From positions 1,388,001-1,452,000 of the forward strand of contig JARHVA010001427.1 of the NCBI GenBank assembly GCA_037957365.1: a stretch of DNA of 64,000 nucleotides, in the 5' to 3' direction. How positions within the stretch are numbered: position 1 is the stretch's first letter; every line of letters starts with the position of its first letter. The notes beneath the pieces were generated by a model, which made no database searches, was not told where the DNA came from, and saw only the letters and a list, made by a program, of their open reading frames with translations. This document shows, piece by piece, positions 22,413-33,660 of the stretch. Position numbers and translations under genes: made by a program. Origin of the DNA: Torreya grandis. Lineage: Eukaryota > Streptophyta > Pinopsida > Cupressales > Taxaceae.

Positions 22413-24005
22413 CCTAAAGCTTGCTTGTTTGACCTATCCTCAATGAAATTTGATAGTAGTTGTGATTTTTAGACTCTTTTAAAGGAAGCTTTAGGATACA
22501 TTCACCATTTTTCATTTACTCAACACCATCTAAAGTTTTTATTTTACATTGCATACCTCTCAATACTTGATTTTGCATGTTTAGCCTCCTTACTATTTGC
22601 CTATGCATGTCTTGGTATGAGATAAAATAGTGGGTATACTCACTATTTTTCTAACTAATACAATAGTATAGGTACATTTCATTACTTATGATGACATCTT
22701 CTTTCAATTTTTCAGGCTTAAATCTGCCTCTAAGTGCCTCAAATGGCTATTTTGGTCTAAATTTTCCCTATACGGCCTACAATGATGATTGAGCATAGAA
22801 ACTTGGGTGTTTACTATCACTATAGGTGGTTTTATGGATAAAAATCCTCATAATTATTTCTTCTATCTGACATCTATCATGACCTACAAATTCATGGTAT
22901 GATTAGCCTTTCTAAGCATCAACTTTGTATATGTAGGGTTTGAAGGAGGGAGGCTTGGTCTGACCCTTAAAGGTTTGTAGACATGTTTTCTAAAGTCCCT
23001 TGAATTTCAATCCCTTTAAATTATTTGTGGAATCTTAATTATCCTCTCATAGGGATTTCCACATTAATTCATCCCCTATTTTAATTCACTTGGCAACCCC
23101 TTAGCATATGAGTGTCCTCTTAGGGCAAGTTGATTACATCCTGCTAGAAACCCTTTATATATCCTTCTTTGGTCTATGACTAGTTTAAGAGTGTGATCTT
23201 AGCTTTAAAATCACTTCATTATTAACGGATCGCCAAATATATTTACTCATGTATTGGGACTATTATATTCTCTTTTATCCTCTATTCCATTAAGATAATA
23301 GTTATTTCCCTCCTTAAGCCTAACATGGTGACTCTACTATAGGTGTTTACTAGTATTGTTGATTGATTGGTGAGGTGGTCATAATTATTTGATGTGATTA
23401 TTTTATCCTTATGGAATAACTTTAATTTTAAGAGGTCTTTATGGGTTTAACCTTCATTCTTATTATCTTAATAGTGATCTCCAACCTTTACAATTCAACT
23501 TCAATGCCTTTCATGAACTAACTATAGGTGTCTCGCTAACCTGTATGGTTAAATGAGGATAGAGCTATGAAAGCCTCTTTTTAATTTGGTGTAATGATCA
23601 AGGAGTTTCATAACTACATCCATATCCCCAATTTTGATCACTTTTCATGCCAAGTCCTTAATCAACTTGAACTCTTCATACCATATGCAAATTCCTTTAG
23701 GGTTCATATACAATCAGGGGTATGAAACCTTGAGTTCTAGATTTTAAATCCCTTCTCTCATTTGTAGCCCTGAACACACCCCTCATGTTATTTATTAAGT
23801 GTCCCCAAACTAAGGAAACCACTATTATCACATGTGGGCTCATGATTGACTAATATAGGCCTATTTGAGCAAACTTGAGTGTAACTAAGCCCTCTTAATA
23901 TCATAAACTAAATGCAGGTGGATGATGAGCCTATTGTAGGTTGTCTAAGAAAGGGTTTGGGATATAGAGTTCTACCTTATCCTTTTTCACTTTACTGTAG
24001 TACTA

Positions 24006-24017
24006 TCGGTGACTCTA
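24006..24017 (+). promoter_or_regulatory. Possible decayed primer binding site in D1
   Basis: TCGGTGACTCTA resembles the TGGCGACTC-type site common in Tat-lineage elements. The D2 counterpart is TGGGTGAATATA at 43863. If right, the LTR ends just before it and 24018-24223 is leader. Based on recall of the family motif, so tentative. Confidence 0.25.
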
Positions 24018-24223
24018 TCTCATAGCTTCTCTCCATGTATCATGCTAGCCTACCTCATCTAACTCATTTTCTGATGGCACAGTCTATGATATAGGTAGAC
24101 ATAGGTATAGATGTTCTTTAGACTAAACCTCAAGCCTATGATAGGTTTAACTAAGATTTTAAATATGGACATATTTTATAGTTTCTTCTCTTCTTCTTTA
24201 TTATTTCTTGTGATTAATGTGAT

Positions 24224-25140
24224 GCCTTCAAATGTTATCCCTTGTAACCTTCACTATTACCCTCAACATGATTCTATAGCTAACTCTCAACTTCATTAGC
24301 ATCCACCCTTAAACCTATTATTACCCCATCATCAAACATTCCTTACTCCTAAGACATGAAAGAACCATATCACCCACCTCTACTTAGATCATCTCAAAAA
24401 TTTCTCACTAGACCAACCAAGAATCTAGGTATCCTTCCCACACCTAGCATCACCCATCCACCCATAAAATTAGATCTAACCCCCTCTAGTCTACCTAATA
24501 AACCACCAACTAAGATATACTGAAGGGTATAGTTGCCTAAGCTTTGTCCTTGAGCTCGACCTATGCTACCTCTTTGTCATTTACCATCTATTTTAGGACC
24601 CCACCCTTCTACCATCTCAGTCACCTATTCCACTGTAATAAAACCAATACCCTTTTCTATGCCTACCCCTCCATCACCCAAGATATTGAATTCTTCATCA
24701 TTCTTAGATAGTCTATCCCCCTCTACCTTTCCACCTATTATCAACCCTTCATCTTCTACTTCAAAACCATCCACCAATCAAAGCTAAGCCAACCTAACCC
24801 AAACCATACACCAAAATTGTCCAACAACTTACCACTTCTAAGGTCAAATCCAAACCTAAGAAGGTCCTTTTTTATTTAATAAGAAATGAAACACCCCCAA
24901 CACCTATGAATGAACCCTGTGCAAATATTTTATAGAGGTTATTAAAAACATCTTCCATTAAGTTTCCACCCATCAAGCCATTTACCCCTTATAATACCAA
25001 ACCCTCCTAGTTTAATGATACTTTGATTTTTGCATATCATAGGACACTAGGACATGATACAGAGAACTAAAAATTTGTCCAATCCCTTGTCTATAGCCTA
25101 TATAATGAGGATGATTTGTTATTTGATGAACCACCTTCAC
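24224..25140 (+). pseudogene. Tat gag remnant
   Basis: Apparent start MPSNVIPCNLHYYPQHD at 24224; the first codons are shared with repeat D2. A long Pro/Ser-rich region follows, then SIKFPPIKPFTPYNT and the knuckle AYHRTLGHDTEN (25029-25066), matching Tat gag knuckles of CxxH..GHDTE.C form. The first Cys and last Cys positions are altered; the latter is a stop. A typical retrotransposon capsid domain between start and knuckle was not recognised, so part of gag may be deleted. Confidence 0.7.
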
Positions 25141-25749
25141 CTACCCAACTAATCCAACTACCATCCCAGCCAATCCAACTACTAGCCCAGCTAACCCAAC
25201 CAATCCAACCATAGACCTTGCTTATACTTACTCTTTTCCTTTCATCTCAAAGTGAAATAGAGGAACCAAATAAATAACCTAGTCTAATTGATCCTATTAT
25301 CCACAACATCACATGATTACCTAATCTCAAGTGCAATAATGACATAAGAGAAAATCCCATGCATCCATTCCATGGACATATCCTTTAGACTCTCAACCTT
25401 CTAACCAAGACCAAATACCAACACCACCACCTATGCCCTCATCAAGACCTAGATTATATATCCTAGGTTTACCTCCTACTAATTCTTCTTCATCTATTCA
25501 ACAAACCATGTTAAAGTAAATTCACCAAGCATCAGTGAAGATGAGCCTTTACGACTCAATCAACACCTCCCCCCATCATTGACAAGCACTAATAATGATT
25601 TTTAATCCATTGAGGTTCAAATAGATGACCCTCAACCTATTATTTCCTTCATTGGGACCCTCTAACACTCTACCATCATCACCTTCTAAGATTTTGAGAT
25701 ACCCCTAGCTCCTTCTAAGGAGTCTAACCCACCTCTCTTTGTCATCACA

Positions 25750-26085
25750 TAAATTAATCACATCCACATCAAAAGGGTGATGATTTATGGAGGAGATATA
25801 ATAAACATAATTTCCTCCCATGATTTTGATTAGCTACATTTACCAAAGAACATCATGGCCAAAAGCATAGTGGTTCTTTGCTCCTTTAATGACATAATGG
25901 CCACTACCTTGGGGAGTTTTTTCCTTCCAATACACTTGGGACCTCACATCATTCCTAAGTTATTTTATGTTATAGAGGGTGAATTACAATATAGCATTCT
26001 ACTTGGATGCCCTTGGATCTGGGCTATGAGTTGTATCCCCTCTACTTTACACTGTTGTGTCAAATTTGAACATGAAGGTTAGGAT
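25750..26085 (+). pseudogene. Tat protease remnant
   Basis: Reads VMIYGGDIINIISSHDFD where the family has L-I-D-G-G-A-S-x-N-I-I, so the catalytic Asp is Tyr. Then an open frame (25855-26082) with TLGSFFLPIHLGPHI, LFYVIEGELQYSILLGCPWI and IPSTLHCCVKFEHEG, the standard C-terminal protease blocks. Role in an intact element: cuts the polyprotein. Confidence 0.85.
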
Positions 26086-27147
26086 ATAACTATCAAGGTT
26101 GATCTTAGTCCTTTTACATCTTGTAACATGACCTATAGGCCTAATTATGTCCTTTTTACACCTTCATATCCCTCACAATCAACTAACCCCATTAACATAA
26201 TTACATCATCAACCTCAACTCATAGTGCTTCTACTATCAACAATAATGAAGCCTCAACCAGTGCATTTATCTCTTCTTCCTAGATCCCCATTGAGGACTC
26301 CTTGGCATAAAATTTCTAATGTCTCTCCCTTGGGTAATATTTACTTTTAGCCTTAGATGCCTTTCCCACTCCCTAAGAATATGAGAACCTTCAAAATGAC
26401 CCTTCTTATGACCCTAACATAGGAACCTTCATCCCCTTTGGACTCCCCACCAATCAAACATAATTTGTGTATGGGGGACTTGATCGACCACTCTTCACTC
26501 CTATCACCACTCCATATATTCAACATTTCACTTATAATTTCTCCTATCTAAGCAATCTAGCCTTTACCAAAACCTATCTTCATCATTGTACTTGGAAAGG
26601 ATTTGGTATGGGCCTTTACAAATAAGGACCTCATAAATTTACCATTATCAAAACTTAGAAAACTCATGAGTTCTTTTTGCTTAGGTTTGAACCACTAAAA
26701 GAACCCACCTCACCAAAACCCATTACTACCCCCATATAAGAGATTTTGTCCTCACCCAATTCCTCTTCTCAATCTGAAGACTTGATATCATCCAATCTAA
26801 ATTTTTCTTTTATCAATACTATTAGTTTAGGCTTATTAACCTATCAACAAAGGGGACAAACTAAGACCTTTCTTCTCATTCATCTTGAGATGATTAACTA
26901 GGATTCACCCAATATTCACACCATCCAATGCCAAGATGATTCTTCCATCCTCACCTATCTCGGTGTGGGGGATTATTATATATATAAATCCCTTCCCCCT
27001 AAGAACCAAACTATGTTAAATGAGTCAACTATTGATACTAATCTAGGGATTAAAGAAAACCCTCACATCATTAAACTTGGCTAATCCTTAAAATCTGATG
27101 AGCAATGGGACTATCATACCTTCCTTTGAGACTATAACATCACATTT

Positions 27148-27960
27148 GTGTGGTCTTATCAAGATATGCTTAGGATTGACCCCTCCGTCACTCTCTATAA
27201 CATTGTTACCCATCCTGAGGCTAAGTCAGTATGGAAAAATATTCACAAAATGCACCGTCACATAGCTCTTCTCATCAAAGAAGAGCTTCAATGTCTTCTA
27301 TCCATAAACTTAATTCAACCCATTAACTATCCATAATGGGTCTCTAATATTGTTCCCATTACCAAACCCACTAGGGGACTCTGTCTTTGTGTATATTTTT
27401 GTGACCTTAACCTTACATGCCCCAAAGATGACTTTCTCTTACCCAACATCAACTGGATAGTTGATCTTATCATGAGCCATGAGATATTATCCCTCATAGA
27501 TGGTTTTTCAAGATATAATCAAATTTTGATTGCCCCCTCTAATCAACATAAAACCACCTTCATTACTCCTTAGAGAACCTTCTGTTATTGGGTCGTGCCT
27601 TTCAGTTTAAAAAATGTAGGAGTGACTTATTAATGAGCCATGACCTATATCTTCCATGATATTATCCATAAGATTGTAGAATATTATGTGGATGATCTCC
27701 TCAATAAATCCAAACACTGTAAGGATCACCTAGTTATTTTTTCTATCATCTTAGATCGACTAATCCAATTTTATGTTTGGCTAAATCCTAAAAAATGCAT
27801 TTTTGGGGTCCTCTCTATGAAGCTCCTTAGCTTTATCATTTCCCTCCATAGAATTGAAATTGATCCTAATAAGGTCAAGGTTATCTTGGAGATGCATCCT
27901 CCAACAAACCTTAAATATCTTCATAGTCTATAAGGAAAAATCCAATCTATCCATCACTTC
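27148..27960 (+). pseudogene. Tat reverse transcriptase remnant
   Basis: Ordered RT blocks: EELQCLLSINLIQPINYP, SNIVPITKP, CVYFCDLNLTCPKDDFLLP, SLIDGFSRYNQILIAPSNQ, KTTFITP, VPFSLKNVGVTY and the active site EYYVDDLLNKSK (YVDD at 27685-27696), then LNPKKCIFGVLS and IEIDPNKVKVILEM. Two long open pieces (27148-27336, 27640-27933) are separated by stops at 27337 and around 27571-27633. Confidence 0.92.
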
Positions 27961-28476
27961 ATCTCCCAACTATCCAATAGGTTCCAACCCTTTCACCATC
28001 TCCTAAAGAAAGATACCTCCTTTATATGGACCAAAGATTTTCAACAAGCCTTTGATTCCCTCAAGGAGTACTAACTTTCTCCACTAGTTCTTATCCCACC
28101 TAGGGATGACAAACCTTTCTACCTTTACATATTCACCATTGATCACTCTTTGAGATAAATTTTGGCTCATCAAGATGAAAAAAAAAAAGAGCAAGCCATC
28201 TATTATATTAGTTGCATGCTTACAGAGTATGAGACATAATATACCCATCCTGAGAAGTTTTATCTCGCTCTCATTTTTGTCACCTCTAAACTCTGACATT
28301 ACCTTCTCAATCACAAAACATACATTATTACCAACACCAACCCACTCAAGTATATGCACTCTAAGCCATACCAAAATTAGTGTATGGCTAAGTGGCTCAT
28401 GTTTCTCACCAAGATTGATCTTGACTTTCTTCAACAAAAATACATTAAAGGTTAGGTCATTATTGAATAATTAGTT
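27960..28476 (+). pseudogene. Tat RNase H (first copy) remnant
   Basis: Connection and RNase H blocks: FHHLLKKDTSFIWT-like near 28000, KPFYLYIFTIDHSL near 28110, EQAIYYISCMLTEYET near 28190, HPEKFYLALIFVTSKL near 28250, ITNTNPLKYMHSKP near 28330 and MAKWLMFLTKIDLDF near 28385. Stops occur at expected Arg/Gln/Trp positions. Role in an intact element: RNase H activity linked to RT. Confidence 0.85.
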
Positions 28477-28960
28477 ATGGCTCGGCTCTTGAAATACCAA
28501 CCCATTCCATTGACCTTTCCAGATGAGTCTATTACTACTCTTTCTCAAGAAGAACCCCTTTACCAAATTACCATGTTTTTTAATGGCTCTAAATGTGAAC
28601 ATGGTGCTAGTGTAGATGCAATTCTCATTCCCCTTCATGGGGAACGTCTTCCACATTCCTTTAAACTTGAATTTGAGTGTACTAACAACATGGAATAATA
28701 CAAAGATTTAGTCATCAGTCTCCAAACTACTCTCACCTTAATCAAAACCATCTCTATCTTTAGTGATTCTCAACTCATAGTCAACTAAATCAATAGTTCT
28801 TATCAATGTAAAAATGATGTTTTGTAAAATTATAAGCTTCTCATTGATAAACTATTAACATATTTTGAACATTACCAGATTTAGTTGGTACCCTGATCTA
28901 CTAATAAATTTGTAGATACAATGGCCTCCCTTGCCTCTTAATACACTGAATCTAAACCAT
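28477..28960 (+). pseudogene. Second (archaeal-type) RNase H of a Tat element
   Basis: Open 28477-28698, then interrupted. Blocks: ITMFFNGSKCEHGASVDAIL (Asp of the family DGS motif replaced by Asn), LPHSFKLEFECTNNME, ISIFSDSQLIVN, KLLIDKLLTYFEHYQI and TNKFVDTMASLAS. An additional RNase H after the first one is diagnostic for the Tat lineage. Confidence 0.88.
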
Positions 28961-29039
28961 TTGTTACCATCCATCACTTCATCAGACCTTCATATATCAG
29001 TTTAAACCTTCCTACCATTTTTAGTGTAGAGTCATCTCC

Positions 29040-30308
29040 TTCTAACATTTGGTATGGCCAAACATTCAATTACTTTAACCTTGGCATTATTCCACCCGAC
29101 CTCTCAAAGAATGCTCAAAAATCCTTTGTGTAGAGTACCTCTCATTATACCATATTAGGGGGAATCCTATACAAATGTGGCTTTGATGGCCTTCTTCTTT
29201 GTTGTCTACGTATTCATGATATTTCACATGCCATCAAGGAAACTCATGACAAAGTTTGTAAGGGACATTTTAGTGGCCTCATTGTCACCAAAAGAATCAT
29301 GTGCCTTGGCTACTATTGGCTTACCCTTAATCAATAATATTGTGACTATGTAAAAAAGTGTTTCAAATGACAACAACATGCTAACTTGCATCATGCAGCC
29401 ACACATGGACTCTATGTATCCAAATATTATTGGCCCTTTTCACAGTGAGGGCTTGATCTCATTGGAGAAATCAATCCTCACTCATCTCAATGATACCAAT
29501 TTATCATCATCGCTATTGAATATTTCACCAAATGGGTGGAATCCATCCCCCTCATCTCCATCGAAGCCAAAAAAAATATCAATTTTATCAATCATCATAT
29601 TATTTATCATTTTGGTGTTCCTCACAAAATCATCACTGATAATGGAAAATCATTCAAAAACAAGAAAGTTTAAGCCCTTTGTGAAACTTTTGGCATCAAG
29701 TTAAGTCATTCCCCACCCTATTATCCATAAGCAAATGGATAGGTAGAAGCTTCCAATAAAAATCTCATCAAGATGCTAACTAAATTTGTAAGTGCTTCAA
29801 GCTAAGATTGGCACCTACACATCCCATTCACTTTATGGGCCTACTACACTAGCATCCAAATCACAATAGGTGCTACACCTTTTCCCTAGTCTTTGGCATA
29901 AATTTTGTCTTACATCTCAAAGTCTAGACTCCCTCTCTTCACATATCCTTATAATACATCATGTCTGAAGAGGACTATCATCAAGAATGCTTTGCACACC
30001 TTGAGTTTCTTGATGAGTATTACCTTGCTGGCCTTAACCATCTTTGCATCTACCAAGAGCATATCACCTGTGCTTACAACAAACATCTAAAATAATAGGA
30101 ATTTATCATTGGAGACCTCATCCTTAAATAAAACCAACATGTGACAAACATGGAGAAGATCAAAAAGGGAAAATTTGCTTTTAATTGATTTGGACCCTAC
30201 ATCATCACCCATAAGTATGGATCAAGAGCTTCTCATTTGTCCTTTCTTGAAGGAAAACCAAAACCTGACCCTCTCAATGATTTGAATCTAGATCCCTTTT
30301 ATTATTAA
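29040..30308 (+). pseudogene. Tat integrase remnant with intact catalytic triad
   Basis: HHCC region: HDKVCKGHFSG, YYWLTLNQ, YCDYVKKCF. Core: GLDLIGEINP (Asp), EYFTKWVESIPL, HKIITDNGKSFKNKK (Asp), ANG.VEASNKNLIKML (Glu, after a stop). All three catalytic residues remain, unlike in the other three integrases of the window. The C-terminal end has FGPYIITHKYGSRASHLSF and terminates DLNLDPFYY with TAA at 30306-30308. Several stops sit at Gln, Cys or Trp positions. Confidence 0.9.
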
Positions 30309-31737
30309 GGGAGATCTAATAAACCTTGTTGTCTAACTTAAGCTTGTCCCTTGGTTTATAAACTTTTCCCCCCTTTTACACTATTACCCTATGCCTCTTA
30401 GGGACATTTGATTACAATAGATCCATGTGATTATCTGTCATAAGTTTATAACCCAATATTAAACATGGGTACCACAGCTCTACCCATGGCATGGTTCTCA
30501 TGGATACTTTTTGTCTTTAACTATATGGAATTCCATGATCACTTATTTCCCAAAACCACTTTTTCTTACCTAACAACCAATTTTTATGGTAAAAATCCTA
30601 CCCATGTGAAGGTTAACCTCTGAGCTAGAATAGATGTGTCCATGTCTAAAACAACATTTAAAATATTTTGCAAGGGATATAAAATATCATTTGGGTCAAT
30701 TCTTCTAACGCAGACTACTTCCTTAAAGGATAACTACCGAATAAAGTCAAAAACAAATAGACTGATCCCTTGAAAGATAGCTATCATAATCAGACGTAGA
30801 CCACTCCCTTGAAGGATGGCTATGCCATAATATCAAAAATAATCTATTTGTACAAGCCATAATCAATCTATCAAAGTATTTGAATCTTCCCACATTGATC
30901 AACTTCACTTTTTCATAAAATAAATAAATTAATGACTCCCATTGAAATACATTTATCCCACAAAAGAGCTAAAATTGGCTCTCTCATAAAAAATTATATT
31001 TGTATACTTCCTACATTGATCAATCTACACCTTTTTAAGACATGGAATTCTCTATTCTAGTTCTTAGGTGACCTATTAAAAAGGGTAATTAAATACACAT
31101 TAGGTTCCTACCTTATCCCTTTTTCCCTCCATTTACCTGTCATCCCCTTTTCCTATATACCATCTAAAAATAAAGGGACTATGATCTCACTTGGAAAAAT
31201 TGCATTTATAATGATACCTTTTCACTAGATATGTGCTAATGTGAAGCCTATTAGAACTTTATTTTCATTAAGATCCTATCTAACCTTGGTCTAACAAGGT
31301 CCTTACCAATGAACCCAACATGCCTCTTTCTATTTATATTGGTCACAAGGACATTTTCTCTTATCATTTTTTCTTAAACATTATAAAATTATCAAAGCAA
31401 AACACAACATTATAATCCATAATGAAAAAACATATCATGAACCATAAAATCAAAATCATCACCTAAGACAACAGTCTCTAACATCACAATCATGTATTTT
31501 CATCACATCAAAACAAGAACATCATATCAAGATCAAAATCAAATATTCATTTAAAATTTAAACCATATATCATCACATGCATATACTAAGCAAGGAAATC
31601 ATCATCATCATAAGTTTCATACATGATCATCATCTATAAAATCTAAAATCAACATCAGTCATACCTAACACATCATCAACACATAAGCATCCATGTCATA
31701 AAACATGAAAGCATAATAACATCTAAATCATACATAC

Positions 31738-31768
<31 letters not shown>

Positions 31769-31869
31769 AGTGTCTATACATGTAGATATCTCTCACTCAT
31801 ATATACCTCTCACATTCATGACATGCAAGCTGATATCAAAATCAAGTAATACATCTACACCAAAAACTC
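30309..31869. other. Non-coding spacer behind Tat pol, with short tandem repeats
   Basis: No coding motif. At about 30705-30830 a roughly 50-base unit containing AGAC.ACT.CCTT.AAGGAT.GCTA recurs three times imperfectly. CTTCC.ACATTGATCAA occurs twice (about 30885 and 31007). From 31380 the sequence becomes rich in CAT/CAA. Such repeats between pol and the 3' LTR are usual in Tat elements. Confidence 0.5.
31731..31768. repeat. Microsatellite (TACA)n(TA)n
   Basis: About five TACA units followed by about nine TA units. A simple repeat without other features. Confidence 0.95.
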
Positions 31870-33660
31870 ATGTCAAGATCCAAGGGTATCACTACCACTA
31901 GCCCCATGCACACCTATACCTATCCCAATTGGAGGCCCTATCAGATGACCTTGTGCCATATTCCTTTGAACTGGGGCCATAATCATTACTCTACTAGCTA
32001 AGCCAATCTGATACTCTCTCCACCTTGACTCATTAGTAAATTATGCTAGCATAATGCCCTCATAGTAATGTAACTCTTTTTTGGCCACTAGATATCTAAC
32101 TTGTGTAGAAAAACTTGAAGGTGCCACCACTACTCTACCAGCCCATCATAAAGAGTCTCTCTCTTGTGTCACTAAATCAAGTGAGACCCTCACCTGGTCC
32201 CACTCCCCTATCACTATGGTACCCTACCCTTATAAAATGGCCACCTAACCTTGTAAATTTGTAACTTGTTCTTGGGCCTAATCTCTCTACACTATCACTT
32301 CTCCTAGATGACCCTAAAGAGTGGCAATCTACCACTATAACATGGTAATCTAGGCATGTGCTGCCACTAGTACCACCACTACCTGTGGATCACCCTATAT
32401 TGGCCTATGTATTGGATCAACTTCCATCGACTATTGGTCCTCATCTCCCTAACCAAAATTGGTCATTGCATACCTACCTTAATACCATGCAAGATAGTCT
32501 ATTATAATGCCTACATCATCTCCATCTCTAAACAACATCTCGTTATGATCAAACTCCTCTTGTGGCTATAGATCTCATAACATAAACATCACATCCTCCC
32601 TCTTGTACCATATAAAATTTGTAAGAATGCCCTGAATAATTCTAAACTATCTTTGCACCCTTTTAAATAGGATACTCTCAATCTCACCATCTTACCTCCC
32701 AAATACCCATCTCTAAATCTATAAGGCTAGTGTGTGGTATCGGTATCCAACCCATATAGGATAATTCCTATACTAACTCCAAACTATGTCTTCAAGCACT
32801 AATCCCTCTAAGGCACCTCAAAACTAATCAGTATCCCTTAACCCACCACTAGCCCCTATCATCACCCCATTCCTCCCTCATCAATAAATTCTAACTATAT
32901 AGTCTATCAGTCGGTAACATCTATTGATAAGCCCAATGGTCTTGGTACTCATATGTGCTCAAATGACCAATAGTGAATCATAAACCTCACACTGATGTTG
33001 TAGCACCTATGCACTCTAAAATCCTATAGCTCTTTATAAATCTAAACCAATAAAAAGTTGGCCTCATCCAAAAATAGTCCTCTTAAGCATCAACTCTATG
33101 AGAACCCCTACTAAAACACAAGGAAACCTCCCCCCAACTAAATCTAGTAATGTATAACATGTCACTGCTAATTATAGCATAGTCAATAAGTACCTCTCTC
33201 TTTGGGCCTTTTGGTATAGTGGCCTAATGTTAAACCCTCTAAAATGTAACTATGCGTCATCTCTATCATCCCCATATAAGAAATCCATGCACTCATCAAT
33301 CTCTTTACTCTCTATGTGGTATATGGGGTCTCCACAGATAGGTAGGCATGTGATTTAGTACACATCTTTTAATAGAATGTTCATCTCCCCCATCAGTTGC
33401 TAGAATGTATTAGTTGTCAGGTTTCATCTCTTGATGAGGGTAACTATCATTGCAAGATCTCTAGGAAGGTACTGGTAGTGGTTCATCATTTTAAACCTAA
33501 TAGCCTTCATATGTTATTAGTCCTCTATGAACATGGCATCTCTCACCTTTGTGAAAATTTTAGGCACTTGATCTTGTAGCTAGATCTGATCACATGCCTT
33601 AAAAACCATCATGTCAAAAATAACAAAATTAGTCCAAACCCTACCTATCATTTTCAAACC
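31870..33660 (-). pseudogene. Plant mobile domain (PMD)-like pseudogene, antisense to Tat pol
   Basis: On the minus strand a frame can be followed for about 1.8 kb. N-terminal: QDQVPKIFTKVRDAMFIED, then HYQYLPRDLAMIVTLIKR. PMD core: TTNTF..QLMGEMNILLKDVY followed by LPICGDPIYHIESKEIDECM; the GEM-(I/T)-LxDVxxxxxLPIxG pattern is the PMD signature. After a Gln-rich, probably coiled-coil part come GEWDQVRVSLDLVTQE, STQVRYLVAKKELHYYEGIM and NESRWREYQIGLASRVMI, ending in a Gly-rich tail near 31870. Most stops are TAG/TAA at likely Gln codons, with some TGA at likely Trp. PMD proteins occur in plant genes (MAIN/MAIL) and in transposons. Its position behind a Tat pol in antisense matches reported additional ORFs of Tat elements. 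Confidence 0.72.

Larger units (their letters stand above)
20229..24290 (+). repeat. 4-kb repeat D1 (partner D2 at 40044-44116), possible long LTR plus leader
   Basis: From CTACTAGAGACTCTAGG onward this region aligns with 40044-44116 over its whole length (sampled stretches roughly 80-88% identical). No coding motif lies inside. A conserved TATA box, a PBS-like site near 24006 and the apparent gag start (ATG at 24224) at its right end suggest a long 5' LTR plus leader of the following Tat element. Tat/Ogre elements are known for LTRs of several kb. Against this, D2 also includes the first gag codons, and the only clear PPT-LTR junction after this pol (35561) starts with unrelated sequence. 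It could also be an independent 4-kb element. Confidence 0.7.
24224..30308 (+). mobile_element. Tat-lineage Ty3/gypsy gag-pol, decayed
   Basis: About 6 kb of gag-pol on the plus strand: gag with zinc knuckle, protease, a G-patch-like stretch (WKGFGMGLYK near 26597), RT, RNase H, a second RNase H and integrase with a GPY-type end. A duplicated RNase H marks the Tat lineage (Ogre/Retand relatives). Stops are common but long stretches stay open, and RT YVDD and all three integrase catalytic residues survive, so this is the best-preserved pol in the window. It is preceded by repeat D1 and followed by an antisense plant-mobile-domain frame and a PPT-LTR junction at 35561. Confidence 0.9.

Noticed and set aside
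20229..24290. D repeats as genuine 5' and 3' LTRs of a single 24-kb Ogre-like element
   Set aside because: Attractive, but D2 includes the leader and first gag codons and lacks a clear PPT before it, so I left it as a hypothesis and did not annotate one element.
31870..33660. A host MAIN/MAIL-type gene
   Set aside because: Its position directly behind a Tat pol and before a PPT-LTR junction, and the decay shared with the element, favour an element-borne ORF; not fully excluded.
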